This document shows, piece after piece, positions 21,151-32,793 of a stretch of 64,000 nucleotides of DNA. This DNA comes from Cricetomys ansorgei (Eukaryota; Chordata; Mammalia; Rodentia; Nesomyidae), in contig JAMJFZ010000679.1 of assembly GCA_026225945.1 (NCBI GenBank), forward strand, positions 62,001-126,000, in the 5' to 3' direction. A program made the translations under genes and the position numbers. The stretch's first letter is position 1; each line of letters begins with the position of its first letter. The notes under the pieces are model-generated. The model was given only the letters and a program-made list of their open reading frames with translations, did no database searches and had not been told where the DNA came from.

Positions 21151-24110
21151 TAATTTAAAATTTTTTTTAAAGATTCATGGAAGCACATAAGGAACAAGAA
21201 ACCTTTCAAATGTTGAATTTTTTCAAATCAAGGAATCTAAGAATTAAGTCACAGCATTCAGAAAGAAAAATACACTGCAAGTATGCAAATATGATCTATC
21301 AATTTTAAGATGCTCAGAATATCATAAATGTTTACATGTTTAAATGTTTACAAAAATGCTTTAGAATTTTAATAGTATACTATTAAATATAATTAATTAA
21401 TTAATTAATTAATCATACTATTCTTAACTACGTATTAGCCTGACACTATATTTGCCAATGTCTCATGCAAGTATTTTAAACAACTCTGGCAGTTACATAA
21501 AGACAATCTGCATAACCCTTTACCAGGCCCCGCCCAGTGCCTGCTACATATTAGGTGCAGCAGAAAGCGCCTTCTAAATGAATGAGAATTCAAAACATTA
21601 TTTGGGGACTGTCTTTAGCTGGCAGAACAATCCTGTATTTTCTTAATGAGCTCACCTACTTAAGATATAGTTACTAATGTCTCCTTCTAGTATTTTCCTT
21701 TTTATTTATTTACTTTGACAGGATCTTGCTTTATAACCCTGGCTAGCCTAGACATTTGGCATGTCTTTGACTTTTCAAGAAAATGTTCATGGCATAGCAT
21801 TAGGCCTATGTTGCCGTTTCAGTGTGGAGATCAAGAACCACATGGTAAAACAATGGCCTAAGGAAAGTGTTGAATGCAAAATGTATGGAAACAAATAAGA
21901 GCTAGAGATAGTGGAAATGATGCCATTAGAAAGCAGGCAGTGATCCTGCAAGAGAATGGTGAGCCCGGCCTGCCAGCGCAGGTTAGAGGTTGTGTTTACC
22001 CATCTCCAGCAGATATTAGAATGTGAAAAGGACCAGAAGAAGCTGAGACATAGACAGAAGCACATTCCATTCTGGATTCAGTGAAGTCAGAAGCCTGAAA
22101 GGGTATTTTCTACAACCCTGGGTCCACTCTACAATGCATCGATTCTGCCCACCGCTATGTGTTCAGTTAATTGAGAATGTGGTTCTTTTTATGCAGTTGC
22201 ATGTGCTTCTCTTTGGATACTTATTATGTGAAATAAGTGGCTGTGTCTAATTAAGGAGAAGAGTAGCTCTTGGAAACACTGGATGGTTTCATGTCCTCTT
22301 TCAGGCAAAGAAGCCTCCGCTAAACAAATGGACAGATGTCGACAGACAGACTACCTCAGGCGAGCCCTGTGCTCAGCTGCTCTCCATCAGGGGAAACACA
22401 TTAACATTTTTTTAAGACAAAGAGTTCACTGAAATCAGGTGCAAGCCCACATGGGACTAAATCTTGGATGTTCCTAGTAGCCTTGCCGCTTTATGTATGC
22501 TTTTTATATATTTTATATTCAGATTTTAAGAGACCCCTAAAAATCTGAAGATTCCACCCCCAGACTCCATTGTATCTAGCAAGGTGCTGAGCCCCACAGC
22601 ACATGGAGCATCAGGCAGAGAGTATGGTGCTGACTCAGAGGGTCTGATTTTTGTAGCTGGTGCTGTGTCTCCAGAGCACCAAAGTACTGCTGCCTACTGG
22701 CCACGCGTGGTTGGGAGGATCTGGCCTTTCTGGACACTAACCTGAATTTTTGGGCTGCTTACATTTTTGCTTGTCCAATTTTTGAAAGGTCTTATAACAA
22801 GAAATTTCATTCCAAGAGACCAGAGCTCTAAATTGAACTGTTTGCTCTAAACAGTGATTATGGGTGTTCACTTCTATTCCTCTCCATATTCAGCGCTAAC
22901 AGCACCCACTCAGCTAGAGTCTAACCACTCGGTATAAAAAGCATACTTTTCATTTACCTTTCATGGTTTGGGTCTGCCCCATATAGCTCTCTACAATCTG
23001 CTAGACATGAACCCAGGACTAAGTTGTAGCTACTGTAATACAGGAAAAAATATTATGAGCGGTTTCTAGTAGGGATCCTTAATAAGAAATGTGGGTGTAA
23101 CACCTTCCTTCCAATCCTTTGCTCTTTCCTCTAATTGGACATTAGAGCTTCCACAAGCATCTCAAAGCAAGAGGTGGGCTTCCAGATAAAAGGCTTCGAC
23201 ACCAAAGCAAAAGACAGAAGGACCCGGAGCCTCAGAAGTCCATGGTAGCCATCCAATAATTATCTCTAGATCAGTTAAGGAAGAGAAAGAAAGAAAACAC
23301 TCTGTGGTGAGCCACTCTCCTTTGCCTTCTCCTGCTACATGGAGCTATTCCAGTTCCCAATGGGATATAACATGCCACCTAACTTCTGGACTTTAATTCT
23401 TCACTTACCATAAAGTCACTGGGAATATCACATCCACATGGCCACAGACAAGTTTTATAATTTCTTAAGACCTCATTACGTCTAAGTAATGAAGCAGCTA
23501 TTAAAATTGTATGGCATCAAGGACATAAATAGCCTAGCTTGGTGCCTAGATGTGATGTTATCTGCTGCCCTTCAACTGAGATATAGCTGCGTCTGCTGTA
23601 CCCACCCCCAAGGCCAGTGATTCACCATGCTACCCAAAGATGCCTTCGGGACAGACCCAGCACAGGATCTGCAAACCTGGTTCATGTCTTCTGTGATTTC
23701 CTTAGTCAATGCCCCTTCCTTTGTGTGGAATTCTCTTTGTTGACCTGTCTATTTAATTTCAATGTAGTCTAGAACACTTTTCCAAGTTGATAACATTACT
23801 TAAAACAGTTTGTTGCTATTTACAACACAATAGTACTAAGACTGGTTTATATCACCAAGTGAGAGTCTGATTCTTTCTCCATTTTACAGAAGAAAAAAAA
23901 TGAGAAATTTAGGTAATGAGGGGAAAGTATTTCCATTTTATTATCATTTTTTAACTCTTTATTATGGAAGTTATGAAGCACACACAAAAGTAGATAAAAT
24001 TACGCAGTGGGTTCCTCTGTACCCCACAACCCACATCAACAATACCAAGCCACAAGCAATCTTCTTTCGTATGAGCAGCCCTAACTTTATTCACTCACTC
24101 ATTCATGTAC
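21151..24110. other. Long mostly unique stretch
   Basis: Almost 3 kb with only an ATTA tract (21388-21413) and a short antisense B1 scrap (21715-21768). Low repeat density is notable here. The sub-block 22141-22300 is rich in homeodomain-type TAATTA/TTAATTG motifs and could be a conserved non-coding element. No exon is identifiable. Confidence 0.4.
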
Positions 24111-24114
24111 TTAG

Positions 24115-24187
24115 CTTTTTACTTCCAAGACTGGGGGTCAATCCAGAGCCTCATGCATATTAGGTCACTAAGCTGTACCCCCAGGCC
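24115..24187 (-). mobile_element. tRNA-SINE head fragment, antisense
   Basis: 'gggggtcaatccagagcctc' to 'ctaagctgtacccccagg' is the reverse complement of an ID/B4 head. Confidence 0.6.
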
Positions 24188-24668
24188 CCTGAATGTTTTT
24201 AAGCACATTTCAGGATTCAGACTATTTATCATTAAATATTTCAATATGCAATACTTTAAATGTTTTGTCGGGGGTGAGGAGCTATCAGATTTTCTCCATG
24301 CCAAAAGCAGAGCAAGATGTATCCCCCTGCTTGTTGGGAAGCTACTCACCCGTTCCTTGTCAGGAACAGGTGACAGAGAAACCTGTTACCTTCCTGTCTG
24401 CTAACTCCTAGTGGAAAAGACACAGCATCCATTCAGGTCCCTGTCCCTGCCCACCCCATCCACACCACAGCACCTTTCTGGCTTATAGTCTTGGGCCTGG
24501 CAACCCAGGAGATCTGGAAGCTATTGTGGGATGGAGGTTTGTTACAGCCAAAGAAACTTACAGAATATTAAAGCAGAAAGGAACTGTAGCGGGCAGGAGA
24601 TCCCCTCAAATTTAGAGAAAAGTGAACAAATTGATTCACATCGAAAATGCAAATCCAATTACAGGACT
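24188..24668. other. Unique sequence
   Basis: No gene or element is recognised. Confidence 0.4.
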
Positions 24669-24671
24669 GTG

Positions 24672-25080
24672 CTGGCTGGTTTTGGTGTCAACTTGACACA
24701 AGCTAGGGTCCTCTGAAAAGAAGGAATCTTAATTGAGAAAATGCCTCCATGTGACTGGCCTGTGGGCAAGCCTGCAGGGTATTTACTTGATTGATAATTG
24801 ATGTGGGAGGGCTAGGTGCACCATGGGTGCTACTCCTGGCAGGTGGTCCTGGACAGAATAAGAAAACGAACTGAGCAAACTTGGGGGTGGGGTGGGCAGG
24901 AGGATGACAAGTCAGTAAGCATAGATTTGGATGTGTAGTCCCCATAGGCTCAGAGATTTGAATGCTTAGTCCCCAGTAGGTGAACTGTTTAGAAGGATTA
25001 GGAGGTGTGGCCTTGTTGAAGGAGGTGAGTCGAATGGGATTGGGCTTTGAGGTTAAAAAGCCTGCACCAAACCCAAATCA
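24672..25080 (+). mobile_element. ERVL/MaLR-type LTR pieces, sense
   Basis: The part 24672-24885 ('gtgtcaacttgacacaagct', 'gagaaaatgcctccatg', 'gataattgatgtgggagg') and the part 24945-25075 ('tagtccccagtaggtgaac', 'aggaggtgtggccttgttg') match two abundant rodent LTR types. They probably represent two juxtaposed insertions. Confidence 0.65.
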
Positions 25081-25264
25081 ATAAAAGTTTAGTTGGCACT
25101 AACTCTGTAGTGATCAAAAACATGGTCTTTAAAGAGACTTGAGCATCTAGCCTGAAAGTTTGAAATTGGGAAAAAAAAAAACAAACACATTTCTTTGAGC
25201 CATAATTTCCTCTTTTCTAGATGAAACTTCACTGCACTCGTTGGCTGTGCATATTAGTTACCAC

Positions 25265-25500
25265 AGTGGTCCTGGCTGTTTTACATTGCTATAACGAAGT
25301 ATGTGGGCTGAGGTCCTTTTAAAATGGTTTATGAGGCTCACGATTCTGTTGACTGGAAGGACCAAACAGCATCCATAGTACAGCTGGCAGAGGCTCCCTG
25401 CTGTGTCATAATGGGAGGGGGAGGGGTTAAAGGAACCAGGACACAGAAGGGGCATCAGCTTGACGAGGATCCAAGAGAGAGAAAGTCAAGGCTGGCTCTT
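25265..25500 (-). mobile_element. MaLR-type LTR, antisense, first half
   Basis: 'ttgctataacgaagtatgtg' and 'ggctcacgattctgttgac' begin an antisense MaLR LTR. Its continuation is found at 26080-26260. Three younger insertions separate the halves. Confidence 0.65.
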
Positions 25501-25525
25501 GATAAAGCCCAATCTTCACAAGAAT

Positions 25526-25603
25526 GAATCTCCTCTCTGTGATGGGAATTAAACCTAGGGTCTTACATGTGCTACATGCTAAGCATGCACTTGAGAGAGC
25601 CAG
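25526..25603 (-). mobile_element. tRNA-SINE head, antisense
   Basis: 'gggaattaaacctagggtc' and 'ctaagcatgcac' are the reverse complement of an ID/B4 head. Confidence 0.6.
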
Positions 25604-25624
25604 CACCCCTAGTGGTGGGGGCAT

Positions 25625-25894
25625 TGACCCTGCCTCCCTGTTTAATGTCAAGTATTCACTTTCCCAGAAACACTTGTTTCCTCATGACAGTTAACTAGCC
25701 AATCCAGTATTCAAGTCCTGACCAATCAGAGAGATCCCCTGTTTCCTTTAAAAACCCATGTGGCCAGCTTTCTGGGTCAGCCATCTTGTATGCTGCCTGA
25801 CCCCTGCATGCAGGAAGCGTTGTGTAATAAAGTGCCTTTGCTTGTTGCATACGTGGCCTCGGTGGTCTCTGTGTGGCAAATGTCGGACCTTACA
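25625..25894 (+). mobile_element. Solo LTR-like element
   Basis: Reads as a compact U3-R-U5: two CCAAT-like boxes ('actagccaatcc', 'gaccaatcag' near 25720), a TTTAAAAA box (25747-25754), AATAAA (25826-25831) and a U5-like 'ggtggtctctgtg' ending in TACA. Candidate TG (25625) and CA (25894) ends are flanked by GCAT and GCAC, an imperfect 4-bp duplication, which would suit a class I element. Exact ends are uncertain. No retroviral gene is adjacent. Confidence 0.6.
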
Positions 25895-25939
25895 GCACTC
25901 TGTCTCAAAACTGTATCCCAACCATCTTTTTATTTTATT

Positions 25940-26072
25940 TTTTTATTTTGAAGTTTACCCAGTTAGCTTTGAACTCATTCTGTAACCCAGGCCAGGCCTT
26001 GAATTTGGGATTCCCTTGCCTAAGCCTCCTGAGTAACTAGGATTACAGATTTATACCACCAGGCCCAGCATG
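25940..26072 (-). mobile_element. B1-like SINE, antisense, old
   Basis: 'gctttgaactcattctgtaa' through 'aactaggattacag' to 'ccaccaggcccagc' is an eroded antisense B1 or proto-B1. Confidence 0.75.
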
Positions 26073-26079
26073 AGTCCAC

Positions 26080-26260
26080 TCCCATGAGCCACTACCACAA
26101 AACAACATTAATCCATTCATGGGCTTGGAGGCCTCATGACCGAATATTCTTACACGAAGCCCACCTCTTAAAAGGTCCACTGCTCTCACAGTGCAACCCT
26201 GGGGACCAAGCTTTCAGCACATGAACCCTCGGGAGACAAAGCATACCTAAAACAGCAGAC
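26080..26260 (-). mobile_element. MaLR-type LTR, antisense, second half
   Basis: 'taatccattcatgggc', 'cctcatgaccgaat' and 'aagcccacctcttaaaag' match the remaining half of the LTR begun at 25265. Confidence 0.6.
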
Positions 26261-26930
26261 ATAGTACACATTTTCTTTAAGCAATAAAAACAAGCACTCT
26301 TTCCGGAAAATTCTCCACTTCTGTGGCTGGAGTTGGAGCTGCCCCAGTCCTACCCAGAACAATATCTAAAATGAAGCTAGGTCAACAGGTGTTCTGAGAA
26401 CCAGAAAAGAAATCAGACTGAATCTTACCCCAGAGCAAAGAAGACACACAGCAGGCCTAGGACCCAAATTACCGACCAGTGGGGATAGGATATCTAAGAA
26501 AAAAAATGTTGCCAAAGAGAAGTAAATTTGAGAGAAGGAGGTTAGACAGCATCCCAGCATTCCAAGGACAGTTTTTAAATTCAATTGATTTGCACTGTAT
26601 CTGTGGCATGGAGCCAAAAGAATTCTACTTACTACAGGACAGGATGCTTACATCATTCTGACCCAGCGCATTCAAGTTTTTATTTGCTCATATAAATGAA
26701 TTATTTCTTCCCTATTATACATTGGGAGGAAAAACTAAGATGCCTACATAAAAGCTTACTTTAAAATTTTAGTGAGCGTTGTTAAGCTTTAGACGAAAAT
26801 GGAATCCCAACCTATGCAATGACATCTTCTATGCATGTTCAGGCTAGAACTGATATGTATGCAATACTTCATGGTCACAAAGCAGAGCACTGGTCTGAAG
26901 AAATAGAATGCCATCCACCAGTGAGCAGTC
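26261..26930. other. Unique sequence
   Basis: No gene or element is recognised. Confidence 0.4.
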
Positions 26931-26934
26931 ACTG

Positions 26935-27312
26935 TGTGCTGGTGAGTCATCTGAGAAGAAGGAATCTTAACTGAGAAAATGCCTGTCACCTTGGCCTTTT
27001 GGAAAATCTGTGGGGCGTTTTTGGTTTTTTGGTTTTTGGTTAATGCTTGATGTAAGAAAGTCCAGTCCTCTGTGAGCAGTGTCAACCCTAGGTAGATGGT
27101 CCTGTGGTGTATAAGAAAGCGGGCTGAGCAAGCTAGGCACAGCAGACCAGTAAGCAGCACCTGCCCACGGGGTCTGCTTCAGTTCCTGCCTCCAGGCTCC
27201 TGCCCTGACTTCCCTCAGTGAAGGAGTGTGACCTGGGAGTATGAGATGCACTAAAACCTTTCCCTCTGTAAGGTATTTTTGGTCACAGCAACGAAAACCA
27301 AACTAGGCAAAA
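26935..27312 (+). mobile_element. ERVL/MaLR-type LTR, sense
   Basis: 'gagaaaatgcctgtcacc', 'ataagaaagcgggctgagca', 'ttcctgcctccaggctcctg' and 'ggtcacagcaacgaaaacc' give the full LTR order. It is the same family as 24672. Confidence 0.7.
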
Positions 27313-27569
27313 ACAAACAAACAAACAAATATAACTTTCCACTTTTTTTCTAGTGGCCACAACTAAAAGCTAAGGTAAAACAAATTAGTTCAGTTTTACA
27401 GTACCTCTCATTAGGTCAGTGGATGCAAAGTATTGGTGCTTCTCTGTGGAGTCAGTAACATTCTCTTCCTGCTACATACTTGATAGGCTTTGCATTTTAC
27501 ATTTACAGTGTATTTCATTTTGCACTCGCCGCCTAGAGTTATGGCTACTGTGTGATTCAGCACAGATAT

Positions 27570-27740
27570 AAAATGTTTCAATCTTCCTAACAACCCAAGA
27601 AGACAAGCTTTTGTAGTCATAAATGAGAAAACTAAAACTCAAAGAAGTAAAGATCGTTTTCCAACATCAGCTAATCAGTGCAAAGCCTAGGCTCCAACCT
27701 TGGCCTCTAGCCTCTACCTCTGAAGCTCTGCACCTCACTG
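27570..27740 (-). repeat. MIR, antisense
   Basis: 'aaatgagaaaactaaaactc', 'gcaaagcctaggctccaacc' and the preceding 'cttcctaacaaccc' follow antisense MIR order over about 170 bases. An ancient mammalian SINE. Confidence 0.65.
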
Positions 27741-28069
27741 CGTGGTCTGCAGAGTAAGAACCATGCTCAACATGATCCTGAAATACGGTCACATCAAAGA
27801 TGCATAGGATAAGGCCCCACCCACACAGTGCGTCTCACAAATATGAGGACTCTATTTCCTCTCAGATCACAGACAGCCTTTAATGAAAATAATCTCCATA
27901 TCCATACTTCTCTGTGTATGGGGATTCACGAATGGAATTAATTACTGTCGATAACATATGGCTTCCTTCCACAGCACATTCTCTAGCCCGCAAGGTACCT
28001 GCTGTGTTCACAAAAAACAAATGTATGTGTGCATGCATATATATGATATGCATGTACACACAACATGCG

Positions 28070-28070
<1 letters not shown>
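27741..28070. other. Unique sequence
   Basis: Nothing recognised. Confidence 0.4.

Positions 28071-28116
<46 letters not shown>
28071..28116. repeat. (CA)n microsatellite
   Basis: About 20 CA units with one preceding GT interruption. Confidence 0.95.
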
Positions 28117-28117
<1 letters not shown>

Positions 28118-29104
28118 TACTTCCATAGCTCTTACTATTTCCAAAATGGCTAGAACAATTAATATTAAAGTATTTGGCCTTTAGTTCCTAAAGCAGGTTT
28201 AGAGCCATAAAGAATGAAAACTGTCTTGTTATGATTCTGGGGCAACTTGGGCCTCAGAACAACATCTCTCTCTGACCTTCTACCTTCCTTTTATCTGCAC
28301 TGTTCTACTGAAGGCTCACCATAATAGCTAGGATTTCTCTTCTCCAAGTCAGATCACTAAAACCAAAAATGTATTATAACCTCCTGCTTCTCCTGTCTTA
28401 CACCTGACCAGAAAGACATTCTTGGCCTGCCTTGTCTAACAATAGCTCTTAAGACCTTTGTTCCACCCTGAGTCCTGTCCTGTACCAGAAAGGAAGGCAT
28501 GTGTACAAGGGACCAGGAAGAATCTGGACAGACAGGCTGTGCTGGGTTCTCTGTGTCTGAGAATTAGGTGATAACCTTCTACCCAGTCACATTGCTATAC
28601 TGTTGCCAATGCTTCAGTCACATTTATACAGTGAAGTTCTCCATAAAAGCCAGCAGAAGGGTTCGGAGAGCTTTTGGGTAGCTGAACCTGTGAAGACTGA
28701 GGAAAGTGAAGAGGAACTTGTCCACGGTCCCCGGAGCAGCCAGGCCCCTGCCAGACAGTTTCATATATGTGTCCTCATTCAAATCCTTATTTGTAGTCTT
28801 ACAATAAACCAATAAATGCATTTTCCTGGGTTCTGTGAGCAACCCTGGCAAATGAACTGAGCCAAACCAGGGAGCTATAGGGACCTGCTTGTAGCCAGCC
28901 AGTCAGAAGCCCAGAGGCCTGGACTCCTGACTGATGCCTGAATAGTCCTTTGCAATTGAGCCCTTAACGTGTGGAATCTGGTGCTGCCCACAAGTAGGCA
29001 TGGGCAGAACTGAATTGCCAGCTGAAATCTGCTACGGACTTGATTGTTTGCTAGCTGGTGAGGAGAGATCCCCATGTATTTTGAGATCTTGGAAGTGGTG
29101 TGCG
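28117..29104. other. Unique sequence
   Basis: About 1 kb with no recognised gene or element. Confidence 0.4.
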
Positions 29105-29147
29105 CTACAGTAGTACAGTAAAAGTACAGTAACAGTACAGTAAAAGG
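29105..29147. repeat. 11-bp minisatellite, three units
   Basis: Three consecutive 11-mers of the form GTACAGTAAMA (29113-29123, 29124-29134, 29135-29145) follow a partial unit. Only one position varies between units. Confidence 0.9.
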
Positions 29148-29177
29148 AATGGAGCTTGCCTTTCCTCACTGTCACTG

Positions 29178-29345
29178 GAGCACCCAAAGTGCCTATGTTG
29201 AAGCCCTACTCCCAGCCCCCAAAACGTGATGGTATATATTAGAGATGGGGACCTTCAGGAGTAATTGGGTTAAAATGAGGTCATGAAGGATGAGGGCTCA
29301 GCCCTAGCAAGACAATTATACTTTCCCTTCTAAGGCTTAAAGAAA
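29178..29345 (+). mobile_element. MLT1-type LTR, 5' half
   Basis: 'cctatgttgaagccctac', 'tgatggtatatattagag' and 'gggttaaaatgaggtcatg' match the start of an MLT1 LTR (ancient ERVL-MaLR). Its other half resumes at about 29858. Confidence 0.7.
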
Positions 29346-29850
29346 GTTGTGGCAGAGGGGGATTGAAAGAAAGTAAGAATCAGAAGAAAGGGAGATCTTC
29401 CAAATGGCCATTGCAATCATGAACTCACAGTGATTGTCGCTGCCTGCACTGGGCCAGCACAACAATGGACCCATCAGCAATCAGGCAGGGACAGGGGAGG
29501 ACTCAGGGTGCCCAACACTCACTGCATGCTACTTGCTACTAATAAGATTCAGGAAGAGGGAGAACCTTTGCCTTCAGCTGTGTGCCCACCGACGAACTCA
29601 CCAAATTCCAATGGAGAGCATCAAGCCAATGGTCACACAGATGGCTCTAAATGGACCACAAGACAATGCCAAAAGTTTAAAATCCGAGAAAGAAACTGGA
29701 AGGGAGGAGAGGGAGTTGATAAGAATGGAAGGAAGATAAGAGGGGATGGAGAGAGACAGAGAGAGAGAAATCAGAATACATTCTACATATGCATGAAATT
29801 GTAATAAAAAATAAGTCAATTTTTAAAATATTATTTTAAAATGATGAATT
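29346..29850 (+). mobile_element. Rodent L1 3' end (3' UTR)
   Basis: The segment reads like a rodent L1 3' UTR: 'cattgcaatcatgaactcac' near the start, a purine-rich GGAGAGAGAC stretch (about 29735-29770) and 'catgaaattgtaataaaaa' at the end. ORF2 is absent, so it is 5'-truncated. It sits inside the MLT1 LTR and is therefore younger than it. Open frames across it are not genes. Confidence 0.75.
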
Positions 29851-29857
29851 CATGAGC

Positions 29858-30095
29858 CTGGAGTCCTGTGAAGGGATTAGTAACTATAGTTGTAACTATA
29901 AAAGAGCAGAGTGATCAGAGTTTTCCATCATGTGAAGACATAGCGAGAAAGTGGCTCCCTATGAGCCACAAAAAGGTCTGCACCAGGTCCTTAGTTAGCC
30001 TTAGTTATGTTGTCCTCCATACAGATAAAATAAATACCTGTTGTTTGTGCCACCAGTCTGTGATACTTTGTTACAGCAGCTTGAGTCAAGACAGT
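29858..30095 (+). mobile_element. MLT1-type LTR, 3' half
   Basis: 'catcatgtgaagacatagcg', 'gataaaataaatacctgttg' and 'gtgatactttgttacagcag' match the end of MLT1, including the AATAAA signal region. Confidence 0.7.
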
Positions 30096-30449
30096 CCAAG
30101 AGTTACTGGACTATCTCCTTGCCTAGGCCCTAGAGATCCATGGGCTTCCTTGGCTCAGCTTCTCCCAAACTAGCCAGCTGTGAGATGAGACCCACTGGGA
30201 GAAGCTGGTCCCAATATCTGATGCCGCAGGCACAGAGCAGCCGAGTGTGGCCCAAATCATCTGAGCTCATGCACCTGATTCCTGCCAGCAGAAAAGTGAG
30301 CTAAGTGTGTGCTGTCTCAAGCCACTCCATTCAGAGGGTTCTTCGTAGAGTAAAACCTAAGTGACACATGAACGTGCTTCAGAATTGCTGCAATAAAAAC
30401 ATGTACTGCCTCCGGGTAAGAAAGTGGGCTGAAAGCTGCCTCATAGTAA
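30096..30449. other. Unique sequence
   Basis: Nothing recognised. Confidence 0.4.
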
Positions 30450-30588
30450 GGGCTGATGGCACACACCTTTAAACCCAGCACTCAAGAGGCAGAGGCAGGA
30501 GGGTCTCTGAGTTTGAGGTGAGTCTGGTCTATATAGTGAGTTCTAGGCCAGCCAAGACTACATAGTAAGACCCTGTCTCATAGAAAGT
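30450..30588 (+). mobile_element. B1 SINE, diverged
   Basis: 'ctgatggcacacaccttta', 'ctcaagaggcagaggcagg' and 'gaccctgtctcatag'. Confidence 0.85.
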
Positions 30589-30689
30589 AAGAATGTGCTT
30601 CAGAAATCCACGAAAGGAATAAGATTCCTGGAAAAATGCAAAGAAAGAGAAGCGCATGGAAAAGGAGTGGGTAGCAGGTGAGAGGGGAA

Positions 30690-30850
30690 AAGATAGATCT
30701 GGGTTCAAATCTTAGCTCCACCATCCAGTGTTAAGTCATCCAAAGCTCATTAAACGTTCAACTGCAACCTGTCCCCAGAGTCACTTTTAAGGATGTGCAC
30801 AGTCTCCAGCAGCCAACCTTCAATAGGCACTCAGCACAGCTCGGATCCCT
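30690..30850 (+). repeat. MIR fragment
   Basis: 'ctgggttcaaatcttagctc' followed by 'aataggcactcagcacagct' resembles sense MIR with an interrupted middle. Confidence 0.45.
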
Positions 30851-31390
30851 TCCTCAGCTACCCCTCATGTGCCCAGCGTGGCCCACAGGGTTACGACTCA
30901 GGTGCACTCATGTAGACTGCACCATCACTACATTTTATTGTTAATTCATTCCCAACTCCTTTCCCATACTGAGCAAGTCACGTGACTAAAAACCCACATG
31001 ATAAATTATTAAATACCTTGTGAAGTCTGTGCTATGGCTCAGTCCAGACTAAGAGAAGCCCATGGTGTAACTCTCAATGGGAGATTAAATTCCTGAGGCT
31101 AGTAGAGTGCTCCTGGTATAAGTCCTGAAGTCTAAACTTTGAGTGCTGACGCCCAGGAGGGAAGAGTTGTGAGCACCAGATCCAAGAGACAAAGACCTAA
31201 CGTCCTCTCGTCGTTTTGTACTGTCTAACTGCCCTCAGCCTAAATGGACGGCCCCTGCCTACACTGAGGGCAGAGCTTCCGTCCTCGGTCCGTGACTCAC
31301 ATGCCAGGCACTTAGGACACAGACGCCCCCCCTACAATGTTTTACCAGTTCTCCAGGTAATCCTCACGCCAGCCAAGTTGACAGCATCAC
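30851..31390. other. Unique sequence
   Basis: Nothing recognised. Confidence 0.4.
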
Positions 31391-31395
31391 AGAGA

Positions 31396-32560
31396 TGAAA
31401 GATCTTTACACTGAAAAGAAATTGGAGAAGACACAAATAAATGGCAATACATCCTGTGCTTTAATGCTGTTAAAGTGTCCCGCCAAGCAAAACAAATTAC
31501 AAAATCACTATCAAGTACCAGTGACATTAACCATAGAGAAAAACATCCTAAAATCCATGTGAAATCACAAAAGACCCCAAACAGACACAACCACTTCAGC
31601 AAAAGAAACAAAGCCAGAGGCATCAAACTATTTAATTTCAAAATACACACAAAGCTATAGTGACAAACCACATGATACTGACACAAAACTGACATGTAGG
31701 CCAACGGGACGGTCTAGAGAGCCCGGACATAAATCCACACATTTAGGCCTTCCTGACTTTCAACAAGGATACCAAGAACACACAATAGGGAAAGAGTAAG
31801 AAAATGAATGATAAAATAGACATATCTCAAAATAAGACATAAAATGACATACCAACAGGTACATGGAAAAGTGCTCAGTATCTCTCATCATCAGGGTAGT
31901 ACAAATCAAAACCACAGCGTGCTATCACCTCATGCTTAAAATAACTACTACCAAAACAAGACAAAGAGTACATGCTGACAAGGATGTAGAAAATGGATGC
32001 CCCACACACATACACACACATTCTGTGGGTGGAAATGTATAGCTATTGTGGAAAACTGTTACAGGTTCCTCAGAATTAAAAATACAACAATTACATGACC
32101 CTGAAAACCTACAACTTGATATATATTCAAATGAGATGGAATCAATGTGTCAAATAAGTTCTCCCACCCCCATATTTATGGAAGTATTATTTACAATAGC
32201 TAAGATACTGAATCAAACAAAGTGTCTGTCACTATAAAATTTGATGAAGAAAATGTGGTATGCATACACGATGGAATACTATGTATCTACAAAAGAAAGG
32301 AATCCCATCATTTGGGACAACACGGATGGACTGAGAGGATGTTTTGTTAAGTGAAATAAGCCAGGCACAGAAAGACAAATGCCGCATGATCTCATACGTA
32401 TGTGGAATACAAACAGTTGGTGCAAACAGAGAGTAAAATGGGGATTACCAGAGACTGGCATGGTGTGGGGTGGAGTAGGGGTAGAGAAACGTTAGTCAGA
32501 GGAGACATCATGACAGAAATACGTTTAAGAAGTCCACTGAATGGCACTGTGACCTCAAAG
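31396..32560 (+). mobile_element. Old L1 fragment (ORF2 C-terminal part and 3' UTR)
   Basis: The order matches the distal part of L1 ORF2: 'gaagacacaaataaatgg' (31429), 'gtacaaatcaaaaccacagc' (31900), 'gtggaaaactgttacagg' (32048), 'gatggaatactatgtatc' (32270), 'gtgaaataagccaggcacag' (32351) and 'ctcatacgtatgtggaatac' (32391), then 3' UTR. Stops and frameshifts are scattered through it, so it is a dead pseudogene copy. The reverse-transcriptase catalytic core lies upstream of what is retained. Confidence 0.88.
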
Positions 32561-32681
32561 ATGGCTTCTTATATTCTTAAAACTATAGAAACTGTGTAGT
32601 TGTATTCTCATCACGAAATGATAATTATGTGAAGTAATGTGCTTGTTAATTATCTAGATTCAACCACTCCACAATCGTATG

Positions 32682-32760
32682 TGTATGTATGTGTGTGTGT
32701 GTATTCGTACATCTGTATATAAATGTCATGTTGTACATTATATACACAACACACATACAT
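32682..32760. repeat. TG/TA-rich low-complexity tract
   Basis: Short TG repeats (32686-32702) and alternating purine-pyrimidine sequence. Confidence 0.7.
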
Positions 32761-32793
32761 GTATATGAACTTGTAAAGAATAATAAAAGAACA

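Noticed and set aside
29430..29804. 124-residue plus-strand frame
   Set aside because: Lies entirely within the L1 3' UTR insertion.
31387..31704. 105-residue minus-strand frame
   Set aside because: Antisense of an old L1 ORF2 fragment.
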